Shown here: piece after piece, positions 15,965 to 23,663 of the stretch | Layout: each line of letters begins with the position of its first letter | Position numbering within the stretch: position 1 is the first letter of the stretch | Assembly (NCBI RefSeq): GCF_003437035.1 | Contig: NZ_QSRL01000002.1 | Location: forward strand, 207,072-271,071 | Source: Collinsella sp. TF08-11AT | GTDB lineage: Bacteria; Actinomycetota; Coriobacteriia; Coriobacteriales; Coriobacteriaceae | Reading direction: 5' to 3' | DNA: 64,000 bases | Position numbers and translations under genes: made by a program | The notes under the pieces: generated by a model | Databases searched by the model: none | What the model was told of the DNA's origin: nothing | What the model saw: the letters and a program-made list of their open reading frames with translations, nothing else

Positions 15965-17146
15965 TTACCCGCGCGGGTTGATTTTATCACGTAGCGACTT
16001 GAGGTTCTCAAGCGCAGCGTTGAGCGTCTCGTCTCGCTTGGCAAAGTGGAAACGAATCAGATGGTTGACGGGCTCGCGGAAGAAGCTCGAGCCCGGAACG
16101 GCGCCCACGCCCACCTTGGAGGCCAAATCCTCGCAGAAGTCGAGGTCGCTGTCATAGCCAAACTCCGAGATATCCATCATCACGTAGTAGGCGCCCTGCG
16201 GCACGTTGTGCGTAAGGCCGATGCTGTCGAGTCCCTGACAGAACAGGTCGCGCTTGGCGGTGTAGAGGTCGAGGACCTCCTGGTAATAGCTGTCGTCGAA
16301 GTTGAGGGCGGTGACGACGGCTTCCTGCAGGGGAGCGGCGGCGCCTACGGTGAGGAAGTCGTGGACCTTCTTGATGCGCTCGGTGATCTGGGCTGGGGCA
16401 ATGGTGTAGCCCAGACGCCAGCCGGTGATGGAGTACGTCTTAGACAGTGAGCTGCAGCTGATGGTGCGCTCAAACATGCCGGGCAGCGTGGCCATGTACA
16501 CGTGCTCGTGGGGCGCGTAGACGATGTGTTCGTAGACTTCGTCGGTGATGCAGTAGGCGTCGTACTTTTTGCAGAGGTCGGCGATAAAGGTGAGCTCCTC
16601 GCGGGTAAAGACCTTGCCGCAGGGGTTGGACGGGTTGCACAGGACGATCGCCTTGGGATCGTTGTCGCGGAAGGCTGCCTCGAGCGTCTCGCGGTCAAAG
16701 TCGAATGTGGGCGGGTTGAGCGGCACGTAGATGGGCTCGGCGCCCGAAAGGATCGTGTCGGCGCCGTAGTTTTCGTAGAACGGCGAGAAAATGACGACCT
16801 TGTCGCCGGGGTTCGTGACCGTCATCATGGCGGCCATCATGGCCTCGGTGGAGCCGCAAGTGACTACGATATTCTCGTTGGGGTTCACCGGCATGCCCAT
16901 AAAGTGCTCCTGCTTGGCGGCGAGCGCCTCGCGCATGGCCTGGGAGCCCCAGGTGATGGAGTACTGGTGGTAAAGCGGCTTGGGGTCGGCGGCGATGGTG
17001 CTCAGGCTATTGAGCAGCTGCGCCGGGGGATCGAAGTCAGGGAAGCCCTGCGAGAGATTGACAGCGCCGTACTTATTGGAGATGCGTGTCATGCGGCGGA
17101 TGACCGAATCGGTAAACGTTGCCGTACGGTTGGAGAGTTCTTTCAT
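15965..17146 (-). CDS. PLP-dependent aminotransferase, class I/II
   Basis: 393 residues from the ATG at 17146, chosen because AAAGGA lies 6-8 bases upstream; an in-frame ATG at 17164 is less well placed. A fold-type I aminotransferase: GAVNLSQGFPDFDPP near the start, NPSNPCGKVFTREEL in the middle, the PLP-binding lysine in SCSSLSKTYSITGWRLGY and the conserved arginine near the end (HLIRFHFAKRDE). These transfer an amino group between an amino acid and a 2-oxo acid; the exact substrate (methionine, aromatic or alanine types are close relatives) cannot be decided. It is divergent from the tRNA cluster. Confidence 0.9.
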   Translation of the reverse strand: MKELSNRTATFTDSVIRRMTRISNKYGAVNLSQGFPDFDPPAQLLNSLSTIAADPKPLYHQYSITWGSQAMREALAAKQEHFMGMPVNPNENIVVTCGSTEAMMAAMMTVTNPGDKVVIFSPFYENYGADTILSGAEPIYVPLNPPTFDFDRETLEAAFRDNDPKAIVLCNPSNPCGKVFTREELTFIADLCKKYDAYCITDEVYEHIVYAPHEHVYMATLPGMFERTISCSSLSKTYSITGWRLGYTIAPAQITERIKKVHDFLTVGAAAPLQEAVVTALNFDDSYYQEVLDLYTAKRDLFCQGLDSIGLTHNVPQGAYYVMMDISEFGYDSDLDFCEDLASKVGVGAVPGSSFFREPVNHLIRFHFAKRDETLNAALENLKSLRDKINPRG

Positions 17147-17256
17147 GCCGGTCCTTTCGAGCATTTGCAGTGGGGCAAGTTTACTCCTATGAAACCGGTG
17201 GGAATTGCTCGAAACGCGCTTGAAAAACTCTTTTCAAAATTCTTGAAAATTGGGGC

Positions 17257-17285
17257 TTGCATCGCGTGGCGTTCCTTGCAATAAT
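17257..17285 (+). promoter_or_regulatory. Probable promoter of the tRNA cluster
   Basis: TTGCAT (17257-17262) and AATAAT (17280-17285) are 17 bases apart, about 25 bases before the tRNA-His gene. AT-rich inverted TTTTCA/TGAAAA sequence lies just upstream (17231-17249). Confidence 0.45.
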
Positions 17286-17312
17286 AGTCGAGCGCGAAGC
17301 GCACAGGACACG

Positions 17313-17389
17313 GTGGGTGTAGCTCAGTTGGCTAGAGCGACGGGTTGTGGTCCCGTAGGTCGAGGGTTCGAGTCCCTTTACCCACCCCA
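17313..17389 (+). tRNA. tRNA-His (GTG)
   Basis: A complete cloverleaf: acceptor GTGGGTG/TACCCAC, D arm with AGCTCAGTTGG, anticodon stem ACGGG/CCCGT with loop TTGTGGT (anticodon GTG), T loop TTCGAGT, discriminator C and an encoded CCA. A G at 17312 supplies the extra G-1 needed for histidine identity. Confidence 0.95.
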
Positions 17390-17411
17390 GTTCTTGCTTC
17401 GTGTTGATATC

Positions 17412-17487
17412 GGGTCGTTAGCTCAGTTGGTAGAGCAGGGGACTCTTAATCCCAAGGTCCAGGGTTCGACCCCCTGACGGCCCACCA
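17412..17487 (+). tRNA. tRNA-Lys (CTT), copy 1
   Basis: A 76-base gene with acceptor GGGTCGT/ACGGCCC, D arm GCTCAGTTGGTAGAGC, anticodon loop CTCTTAA (anticodon CTT), T loop TTCGACC and an encoded CCA. It is identical to copy 2 over the 73-base body. Confidence 0.95.
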
Positions 17488-17530
17488 CACGATATCTCCT
17501 CTAAAGTCCGCCACAACGGACTTTAGCTTT

Positions 17531-17603
17531 GGGTCGTTAGCTCAGTTGGTAGAGCAGGGGACTCTTAATCCCAAGGTCCAGGGTTCGACCCCCTGACGGC
17601 CCA
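17531..17603 (+). tRNA. tRNA-Lys (CTT), copy 2, without encoded CCA
   Basis: The same 73-base body as copy 1, but the discriminator A is followed by CCC rather than CCA, so the 3' CCA must be added after transcription. A terminator follows at 17617. Confidence 0.93.
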
Positions 17604-17616
17604 CCCAAAGATGATT

Positions 17617-17649
17617 AAGACGGTCAACGAAGGTTGGCCGTCTTTTTTT
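17617..17649 (+). terminator. Terminator of the tRNA cluster
   Basis: AAGACGGTCAAC pairs with GGTTGGCCGTCTT around GAA and is followed by TTTTTTT. A second, nearly identical terminator lies at 17795-17826. Confidence 0.85.
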
Positions 17650-17765
17650 GTTGACCTTTCATGGGGTCGAACCCGTCGGGGCGCGGAGCTGAGGAAATGC
17701 GTGAGCATTTACCAGCGCAGCGCGCAAGGCGCGAAGCGCCGCAGCGGCCGCCTGCAAAGCAGGCT

Positions 17766-17826
17766 GACCCCCTGACGGCCCACCAAAGCAAGTTAAGACG
17801 GTCAACGAAAGTTGGCCGTCTTTTTT
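17766..17826 (+). repeat. Duplicated tRNA-Lys 3' end plus terminator
   Basis: Bases 17766-17785 repeat the last 20 bases of tRNA-Lys copy 1, CCA included, without the rest of the tRNA. A second copy of the terminator follows (17795-17826). The 17650-17765 interval contains several small hairpins (for example AAATGC-GTGA-GCATTT and GCCTGC-AAA-GCAGGC) and no gene. This layout resembles an attachment-site duplication left by an element that integrated at the tRNA. Confidence 0.65.
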
Positions 17827-17894
17827 GTTGACCTCGCTTGGGGTCGAACCCGAAAGGGCACAGCCGCTTTCACAGATCGAGTCTACCCTGGGGA

Positions 17895-18257
17895 TCAGTA
17901 AAACCGGCGCGTCTGCACGGCGAAGTACGCCTGTGCGAGCGCGATTTCTTGCTTGTTTGAATCTCCGTTCTGGGCGATTAAATAGCATGCATAGCGCGTA
18001 AGTTTGTAGTCTTTAACCGCGCGAGCGGCGACACCGGCAGTTACCATTTTCGTGGTGTCACGAAAATGGGAATCAACTGGAGTTTTGTTTGTTTCGCACG
18101 AGACTTTTGCCCTCTTAACAACTTCGGCAAAGTTCTCCCATCGAGTGTACCCCATAGGTTCCATTAAATCGCGTGCGAGCCAATACTCAACGCCGTCTTC
18201 CACATTGGCGTAGCTATCAAGTTCGACACGCCACTTCTCGATATCTCTACTGTCCAT
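17895..18257 (-). pseudogene. Truncated dinD-like gene (N-terminal half)
   Basis: 120 residues matching the N-terminal half of DNA-damage-inducible protein D: VEYWLARDLMEPMGYTRWEN, then KDYKLTRYACYLIAQNGD and IALAQAYFAVQTR, after which the frame stops within three residues. Complete DinD is roughly twice as long, so the 3' half is missing. The ATG at 18257 has an excellent GAGGAGGAGAT site, and the leader contains a GCGGGC-TTT-GCCCGC hairpin. The break lies beside the duplicated tRNA-Lys tail, suggesting that loss accompanied recombination of a mobile element. Whether the short protein is made or active is unknown. Confidence 0.7.
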
Positions 18258-18340
18258 ATCTCCTCCTCGCTGGCCTATTGTCTATGCGGGCTTTGCCCGC
18301 TCTGTATTCAGAATTAGGATACGCTGCCGTGCGGACACGA

Positions 18341-18376
18341 ATGGGCCCCGTGCCACTTCGATTTCACGGGGCCCAT
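18341..18376. other. Perfect 12-bp hairpin without U tract
   Basis: ATGGGCCCCGTG (18341-18352) and CACGGGGCCCAT (18365-18376) are perfect complements around a 12-base loop. It lies just past the 3' end of the FAD oxidoreductase gene on the minus strand and probably marks its 3' end, but no T run follows on either strand. Confidence 0.5.
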
Positions 18377-18418
18377 AGATATCGATTAGTTGTGTTTTGC
18401 TTTAGATGGGTGTCCAGT

Positions 18419-19945
18419 TTAATTCGCTCGATAGTGCGATCCGAGGCTTTCGGTTCGCTTGCGCATGGCTTTGACCATTTTCTGTGCTAGCTGAATCTGC
18501 GACTGTATGCGGGCGAGCGCAGCGATTTCGCTGTCGTTGGCATGCGGCTTATTTAGAGCTGTGGCATCATCTTGAATGTTTTCAAGCTCGTGCAGTGCCT
18601 CGGATAGGCCTGTTTCGGTCCTGTTGATCATGCAATAGGTGCTCATCGTGTGCCTTAGGCTGTGTGTCAGGCGTTCAGCATCTGTTGCGGCTATGCCGTA
18701 CTGGGGGAGGGCGATATCCGCCTTCAGGGCTGTCTCGGGCTCTTTCTGTGCTGCTTGGGCTGCCGATGCGCCTGCGATGCGCCCGAACACGATGCCGTTG
18801 GCGCTTGACAAGCCACCAATGCGGTCGGCGCCGTGCATGCCGCCTGTTGCCTCACCGCAGGCGTAGAGGCCCTCAACGCCTGCGTACGCGGTCTTGTCGA
18901 TTTTGATACCGCCGTTGGCGGCGTGGGCATACATCGCCACGCGCATCTCGTCGGTCGGCGCGATGCCGTGCTCGTCTTGCAGCCAGGTGGCAAAGGTCTG
19001 CACAAACTCGGGGATGTCCTCGCGGGGGAAGTCGTAGTGGAGCGCCAGGCCCTCTGCACCTGCCTGATCTATGACGAGGTCGATGGCGCGGGAGGCCAAG
19101 CGCGAGGTGAAAGGACCATATCCAGAGCGCTGCTCAAGCAGATCGTTTAGCTTGCCGTCGGCAATATCGACCGGCTGGTCTACATGTACGTAGCGCCAGG
19201 TTTTCTCGTTGAAGACCAGGTTGCGCTTGGGCTCGATGAAGCCGGGCATCATCTGCATGAATTCTATATTAGTAAGCGATGCGCCGTGCGCCAGTGCGAT
19301 GGCCTGCGAGGAGCTGAGCACATCAGCCGACGTAAGGCTGCGCTCGAACAGGCCGCCTGTGCCACCGGCTGCGATGATCGTGGCCTTGGCAGCAAAGGGC
19401 ACGATTCGATTTTCGGTAAGGTCGTAGAGCACGGTTCCGGTGATTCTGCCGTTCGTGTTCTCAACAAGGTCGATAAGCTCATGGCGGGGGAGCAGGCGAA
19501 TGCCGAGTGACTCGATTCGGGTCGTCAGAGCGTCCTCAAGGGGCTTGCGGGTGAGGCCGCGCCACATGCGCGTCTTGTGGTCAAAGCAGGGGATAAACTG
19601 CTTTTGCTGAGCGCTCTCAGCGCTTTGCGGACGCTGGAGCTCAACGCCCAGGTCTTGCTCGAGCCATTCAATTGCCTGGGGAATGCCGTGGACAAACGTC
19701 TGGACAAGCTCGGGGTCGGCGACGCCGCCACCAACGGTCTGGATGGTGTCGATGAGGTCTTGTTCGTCGTCTTCGTTAACGGGTCCGATAAGCCCCAAGC
19801 CCCAGGTTCCGGGGAAGAAACTCGATCCACTCATAGTCTTGCCGGCGCTTGCCACAGCGACGGTTGCACCCGTGCGCGCCGCTTCGATGGCGGCGCAAAG
19901 GCCCGCAATGCCAGATCCAATTACCAGTACATCAGTCGATTCCAT
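18419..19945 (-). CDS. FAD-dependent oxidoreductase of the fumarate reductase / L-aspartate oxidase flavoprotein superfamily
   Basis: 508 residues from the ATG at 19945, chosen for its AAAGGA site; the open frame extends further upstream without one. N-terminal Rossmann FAD site DVLVIGSGIAGLCAAIEAAR; substrate-domain elements around residues 220-330; conserved C-terminal flavin segment GLYACGEATGGMHGADRIGG followed by SSANGIVFGRIAG. It resembles the flavoprotein subunits that bind FAD and act on C4 dicarboxylates or aspartate, but no signal peptide, heme or FMN domain is present and no nad genes are nearby, so the substrate remains open. The helical C-terminal ~100 residues match the succinate dehydrogenase-type cap. 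Confidence 0.82.
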   Translation of the reverse strand: MESTDVLVIGSGIAGLCAAIEAARTGATVAVASAGKTMSGSSFFPGTWGLGLIGPVNEDDEQDLIDTIQTVGGGVADPELVQTFVHGIPQAIEWLEQDLGVELQRPQSAESAQQKQFIPCFDHKTRMWRGLTRKPLEDALTTRIESLGIRLLPRHELIDLVENTNGRITGTVLYDLTENRIVPFAAKATIIAAGGTGGLFERSLTSADVLSSSQAIALAHGASLTNIEFMQMMPGFIEPKRNLVFNEKTWRYVHVDQPVDIADGKLNDLLEQRSGYGPFTSRLASRAIDLVIDQAGAEGLALHYDFPREDIPEFVQTFATWLQDEHGIAPTDEMRVAMYAHAANGGIKIDKTAYAGVEGLYACGEATGGMHGADRIGGLSSANGIVFGRIAGASAAQAAQKEPETALKADIALPQYGIAATDAERLTHSLRHTMSTYCMINRTETGLSEALHELENIQDDATALNKPHANDSEIAALARIQSQIQLAQKMVKAMRKRTESLGSHYRAN

Positions 19946-20133
19946 CGGATTCCTTTCTCGTCCGGCGCATTGTCGCACGGGTGATCGGTAATGGGGCCGC
20001 AAAGACTCGGCAAATCGGTAAAGGGCACATATGACAGGTGGGCGTCATGGACGCTCTGACGTTTCATCTCGTCACATCTCGTATTTCGCCCCAACTGATA
20101 TATCGGCATTCGCTACCCTGCGATAGCGCAAAC

Positions 20134-20166
20134 AAAAAGAGCCGCTACCTCGAAAGGTAGCGGCTC
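20134..20166 (-). terminator. Intrinsic terminator of the GGGtGRT operon
   Basis: GAGCCGCTACCT pairs perfectly with AGGTAGCGGCTC around CGAA. Read on the minus strand it is followed by TTTTTGTTTG, 35 bases past the stop of the GGGtGRT gene. The 19946-20133 gap holds nothing else recognised. Confidence 0.88.
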
Positions 20167-20201
20167 TAAAGCTCAACTATATGAGCATCGCGCGGGCGCG
20201 A

Positions 20202-21206
20202 TTAGGCCTTGAGGGCCTCCTCGACGGCGACAGCGCAGGCGACGGTGGCACCGACCATGGGGTTGTTGCCCATGCCGATGAGACCCATCATGTCGACGTG
20301 CGCAGGCACGGAGGAAGAACCGGCGAACTGGGCGTCGGAGTGCATACGGCCCATGGTGTCGGTCATGCCGTAAGAGGCAGGGCCGGCGCCCATGTTGTCC
20401 GGGTGCAGGGTACGGCCAGTGCCGCCACCAGAAGCGACGGAGAAGTACTTCTTGCCAGCCTCGAGGCGCTCCTTCTTGTAGGTGCCAGCGACGGGGTGCT
20501 GGAAGCGCGTGGGGTTGGTGGAGTTGCCGGTGATCGAGATGTCGACGTTCTCGTGCCACATGATGGCAACGCCCTCGCGGACGTCGTCGGAGCCGTAGCA
20601 GTTAACGGCAGCGCGGGGACCATCGGAGTAGGGGATGGTCTCGACGACCTTGAGCTCGCCCGTGTAGTAGTCGAACTGAGTCTTCACATAGGTGAAGCCG
20701 TTGATGCGGGCGATGATCTGGGCGGCGTCCTTGCCCAGACCGTTCAGGATAACGCGCAGCGGCTTCTTGCGAGCCTTGTTGGCGTTCAGAGCCAGGCCGA
20801 TAGCACCCTCAGCGGCAGCGAAGGACTCGTGGCCGGCCAGGAAGGCGAAGCACTCGGTGTCGTCGGAGAGCAGCATAGCGCCCAGGTTGCCGTGGCCCAG
20901 ACCGACTTTGCGGTCCTCAGCGACGGAGCCGGGAACGGTGAAGGCCTGGATGCCCTCGCCGATGATGGCGGCAGCCTCAGAAGCAGTCTTGGCGCCACGC
21001 TTGACAGCGAGAGCGCAGCCGAGGGTGTAGGCCCACTCGGCGTTCTGGAAGGCGATGGACTGGGTGTTGTTGACGATCTCACGCGGGTTGAAGCCCTTGT
21101 CGGTGCAGATCTGCAGAGCTTCCTCGAGGGAGGCGATGCCGTTGTCGGCGAGGCACTTGTTGATCTTGTCAGCGCGGCGCTCGTAACCTTCGAACGTAAC
21201 AGTCAT
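20202..21206 (-). CDS. GGGtGRT protein
   Basis: 334 residues. It matches the conserved anaerobe family named for its GGGtGRT motif, seen here as SVASGGGTGRTLHPDNMGAG near residue 265. Other conserved-looking stretches are GLGHGNLGAMLLSDDTECFA and ISITGNSTNPTRFQHPVAGT. There is no signal peptide or membrane helix, so it is probably cytoplasmic. The biochemical function of the family has not been established as far as I know. Its start follows a GGGAGGGAAA site, and it lies 18 bases after the NifU-like gene with which it is habitually paired, forming a two-gene operon closed by a strong terminator. A role with an iron-sulfur intermediate is inference from this partner. Confidence 0.88.
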   Translation of the reverse strand: MTVTFEGYERRADKINKCLADNGIASLEEALQICTDKGFNPREIVNNTQSIAFQNAEWAYTLGCALAVKRGAKTASEAAAIIGEGIQAFTVPGSVAEDRKVGLGHGNLGAMLLSDDTECFAFLAGHESFAAAEGAIGLALNANKARKKPLRVILNGLGKDAAQIIARINGFTYVKTQFDYYTGELKVVETIPYSDGPRAAVNCYGSDDVREGVAIMWHENVDISITGNSTNPTRFQHPVAGTYKKERLEAGKKYFSVASGGGTGRTLHPDNMGAGPASYGMTDTMGRMHSDAQFAGSSSVPAHVDMMGLIGMGNNPMVGATVACAVAVEEALKA

Positions 21207-21224
21207 AGTTATTTCCCTCCCTTT

Positions 21225-21959
21225 CTACTCGTGAACCGGGAACACGCTGGCGACGGAGTGAGTCTCCTCGTCGGTGCGCGGGTCGATGTACTTGGCAGCG
21301 TTCTCCCACTGACCATAGTGGCCCATAGCGCCAGCGATGGCCTCCTCGGGGGTCTTGCCGGCCTTGACGGCGTCGGTGAACTTGCCGAGGTTCAGGAACT
21401 CGAATGCGATGATCTCGTTCTTGTCGTTGAGAGCCATGCGGGTGACGTAGCCCTGAGCGAGCTCGAGGTAACGAGCGCCCTTGGCCTTGGTGCCGAACAT
21501 GGTGCCGACCTGAGAGCGAAGGCCCTTGCCGAGGTCGTCGAGGGAGGCGCCCACGGGCAAGCCGCCCTCGGAGAACGCGGTCTGGCTGCGGCCGTAAACG
21601 ATCTGCAGGAAGATCTCGCGCATAGCAACGTTGATGGCGTCGCAGACGAGGTCGGTGTTGAGGGCCTCGAGGATGGTCTTACCGGGAAGGATCTCGGAAG
21701 CCATGGCGGCAGAGTGGGTCATGCCCGAGCAGCCGATGGTCTCAACGAGGGCCTCCTCGATGATGCCGTCCTTGACGTTCAGCGTGAGCTTGCAGGCGCC
21801 CTGCTGAGGTGCGCACCAACCCACACCGTGCGTAAGACCGGAGATGTCGGAAATCTCCTTAGCCTGGACCCACTTGCCCTCCTCGGGGATGGGTGCGGGG
21901 CCGTGGTATGCACCCTTGGCAACGGGGCACATGTTCTCCACTTCCTGTGAGTACTGCAT
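21225..21959 (-). CDS. NifU-like iron-sulfur cluster scaffold protein paired with GGGtGRT
   Basis: 244 residues from the ATG at 21959, preceded by GAGAGGAG; the open frame continues upstream without a site. The protein resembles an enlarged IscU/NifU-N scaffold: cysteines at ENMCPV, GVGWCAPQQGACK, ETIGCSGMTHSAAMA and LVCDAINVA provide likely Fe-S ligands. The C-terminal ~90 residues (from about KAKGARYLEL) are an added domain absent from SufU. First gene of a two-gene operon with the GGGtGRT gene, about 1.3 kb from the end of the sufCBDSU operon but on its own transcript. Scaffold function is inferred by family; client proteins are unknown. Confidence 0.82.
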   Translation of the reverse strand: MQYSQEVENMCPVAKGAYHGPAPIPEEGKWVQAKEISDISGLTHGVGWCAPQQGACKLTLNVKDGIIEEALVETIGCSGMTHSAAMASEILPGKTILEALNTDLVCDAINVAMREIFLQIVYGRSQTAFSEGGLPVGASLDDLGKGLRSQVGTMFGTKAKGARYLELAQGYVTRMALNDKNEIIAFEFLNLGKFTDAVKAGKTPEEAIAGAMGHYGQWENAAKYIDPRTDEETHSVASVFPVHE

Positions 21960-22362
21960 GCCTCTCCTCTCTATCGTGTTGGCGTCCCGTCTGGGGGTCG
22001 TGGCTGGCGATTGCCGGGCGACCCTTCGAAAGGGACATGACATGCAGCCCCTATAATACCGCGAAATGCACGGAATATTCGGCGAACGGCTCAGTTTTCG
22101 TAGCGAGAAGTCCGGAAGTTTTAATTGAAACGGTTTAACTATATGTTCTGTGGTCGCGAACTTCCGTAGAGGGGGTTCGTCTTGGGCAAGCTTTTGGTCA
22201 GCTCTTGTATGCGTTGCGGGGTCTGACCTGTTGCAACGGTGCCGTTCGCCGCCCGTTTACTGCCTTTGGCCGCGCGAGTGTATTGTTTTGCGTGAATGTT
22301 TTGATGGCACGCTTCAATCGTGCTGTATTGGATGGCAATCAGATCCCGGCGAAGGGAGCGCC

Positions 22363-23163
22363 ATGCAGCGCGTTTGGAGAACGGTTACCGGCTTTTACCA
22401 TGTCTGTGCCCGCGGTGTGGGCAAGCAGCTCATCTTTGAGGGCGATGAAGACCGGTGGGAGTTTTTGGAGCTGATGCGCGATTGCTGCCGCGAGGCGGGC
22501 GTGACGGTTGTCGCCTGGTGCCTTATGGGCAATCACGTGCATTTGGTGCTTGCAGATTACGAGGACGCGATGAGCGCGGCGATGCACCGGCTGCTTTTGA
22601 CGTACGCGCGGCGGTTCAATAAACGCACGGGGCGCACGGGCCATCTGTTCCAGAACCGTTTTGACCGGCGCTCGCTCGATACCGACCGTTATCTGATGGC
22701 TGCCATTCGCTATGTTCACGCTAATCCGCAGGAGGCGGGTATCGCCCTGATCGAGCGTTATCCCTGGAGCAGCTTTGCCGAGTATCTTCGAGCGTATGAC
22801 AACGATATGACGAGGGGATTTTCGGACCCTTCTTGTGTTCTCGAGCTCTTTGAGTCTGCCAAGGGGTTTCTGGATTATTCTCTGTCGATGCCCGATGGTT
22901 CCGATCCGGTGATTCACGATATGGATGAGACGGAGTGGGAGCGGCGTGCGTTTGCCGACAAGATGGCGAAGCGCCTGGGTGTGCCGCTCAACGAACTCAA
23001 GACCGTAGCACCCTCGCGGCGAGACGGAATCATTTTCGCCCTGCACGATGGCGGCTACACGGTGCGCGAGATCGAACGGTATACGGGAATCAGCAAGAGT
23101 ACCGTCTCTCGTATCGTGCGCGCTTATGCGCGGGTGAATGCTCAGGCTGAGGGCTCGGAATAG
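22363..23163 (+). CDS. REP-associated tyrosine transposase (RAYT), Y1/HUH family
   Basis: 266 residues from the ATG at 22363 (AAGGGAGCG upstream). The Y1 transposase core occupies about residues 1-150: TGFYHVCARG at the start, the HUH metal motif in GNHVHLVL, and the catalytic tyrosine in RYVHANPQEAG. A C-terminal extension contains a helix-turn-helix (YTVREIERYTGISKSTVSRI). RAYT proteins cut single-stranded DNA at palindromic REP sequences and are usually single-copy, domesticated genes rather than mobile insertion sequences. No terminal repeats flank this gene. The 403-base gap upstream (21960-22362) holds only the leader of the NifU-like gene, a CCCTT-CGA-AAGGG palindrome at 22022-22034 and no clear gene. 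Confidence 0.88.
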   Translation: MQRVWRTVTGFYHVCARGVGKQLIFEGDEDRWEFLELMRDCCREAGVTVVAWCLMGNHVHLVLADYEDAMSAAMHRLLLTYARRFNKRTGRTGHLFQNRFDRRSLDTDRYLMAAIRYVHANPQEAGIALIERYPWSSFAEYLRAYDNDMTRGFSDPSCVLELFESAKGFLDYSLSMPDGSDPVIHDMDETEWERRAFADKMAKRLGVPLNELKTVAPSRRDGIIFALHDGGYTVREIERYTGISKSTVSRIVRAYARVNAQAEGSE

Positions 23164-23167
23164 AAAA

Positions 23168-23200
23168 TGGCCGAACCACTCTTGTCTAGCGATTCGGCCA
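23168..23200. repeat. Inverted repeat after the RAYT gene
   Basis: TGGCCGAA (23168-23175) and TTCGGCCA (23193-23200) pair around a 17-base loop, 5 bases after the RAYT stop. There is no T run, so it is a weak terminator at best; it could equally be a REP-type hairpin. Confidence 0.45.
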
Positions 23201-23218
23201 ACAAAATTCTTAAGATTT

Positions 23219-23247
23219 GGGACAAATACTACTGATTATTTTGTCCC
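23219..23247. repeat. 29-bp GGGACAAA/TTTGTCCC palindrome overlapping the sufU 3' end
   Basis: GGGACAAA and TTTGTCCC lie at the ends of a 29-bp unit, preceded by CTTAAGATTT. The same unit with the same length occurs twice between sufC and the Rrf2 gene (28605-28633 and 28649-28677), the second with the same flank. Here it covers the last codons of sufU. Confidence 0.6.
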
Positions 23248-23663
23248 GTGAGCATGCCGTCGAGGGTGCGCCAGGCGAGCTCGGCGCATTTGACGCGGGC
23301 GGGCATGTGCGAGATGTCCTGGAGCTGGGCGGCTTCGTCTAGGTCTTCCAGGTCTTCCTCGGAGAGCTGCTCGCCGCGGATCATGGCGAGGAAGAGCTCT
23401 GCCAGGCGGTGAGCTTCCTCGACGGTCTCGCCGGTGATGAGGTCGGCCATGATGTCGGCGCTTGCCTGGCTGATGGCGCAGCCGTGACCGGTAAAGGAGG
23501 CCTCCTCGATCACGTTGTTCTCGACACGTAGCTGCAGAGTGAGTTCGTCTCCGCAGCTGGGGTTGATGCCGTCGTGCTCGTGCGTGGGGGCATCCATCTC
23601 GTACTTGTAGTCGGGGTGCGAGTTGTGCTCCATAAATGTGGTGGAGGTGTACAGATTACCCAT
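23229..23663 (-). CDS. sufU: Iron-sulfur cluster assembly protein SufU
   Basis: 144 residues, normal for SufU. Three conserved cysteines are present: NPSCGDELTL, TGHGCAISQAS and RVKCAELAW. In Gram-positive SUF systems SufU binds zinc and accepts sulfur from SufS, passing it to SufBCD. The ATG at 23663 overlaps the sufS stop by 8 bases, so translation is coupled. It is the last gene of the sufCBDSU operon, and its stop lies inside a 29-bp palindrome that may act at the transcript end. Confidence 0.93.
   Translation of the reverse strand: MGNLYTSTTFMEHNSHPDYKYEMDAPTHEHDGINPSCGDELTLQLRVENNVIEEASFTGHGCAISQASADIMADLITGETVEEAHRLAELFLAMIRGEQLSEEDLEDLDEAAQLQDISHMPARVKCAELAWRTLDGMLTGQNNQ

Noticed and set aside
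17659..17988. Minus-strand ORF across the tRNA-Lys tail duplication
   Set aside because: It runs through tRNA-derived sequence and a terminator, so it is not a plausible gene.
22363..23163. Complete IS200/IS605 insertion sequence
   Set aside because: No subterminal element hairpins or TnpB gene flank it, and the C-terminal HTH extension fits a RAYT better.
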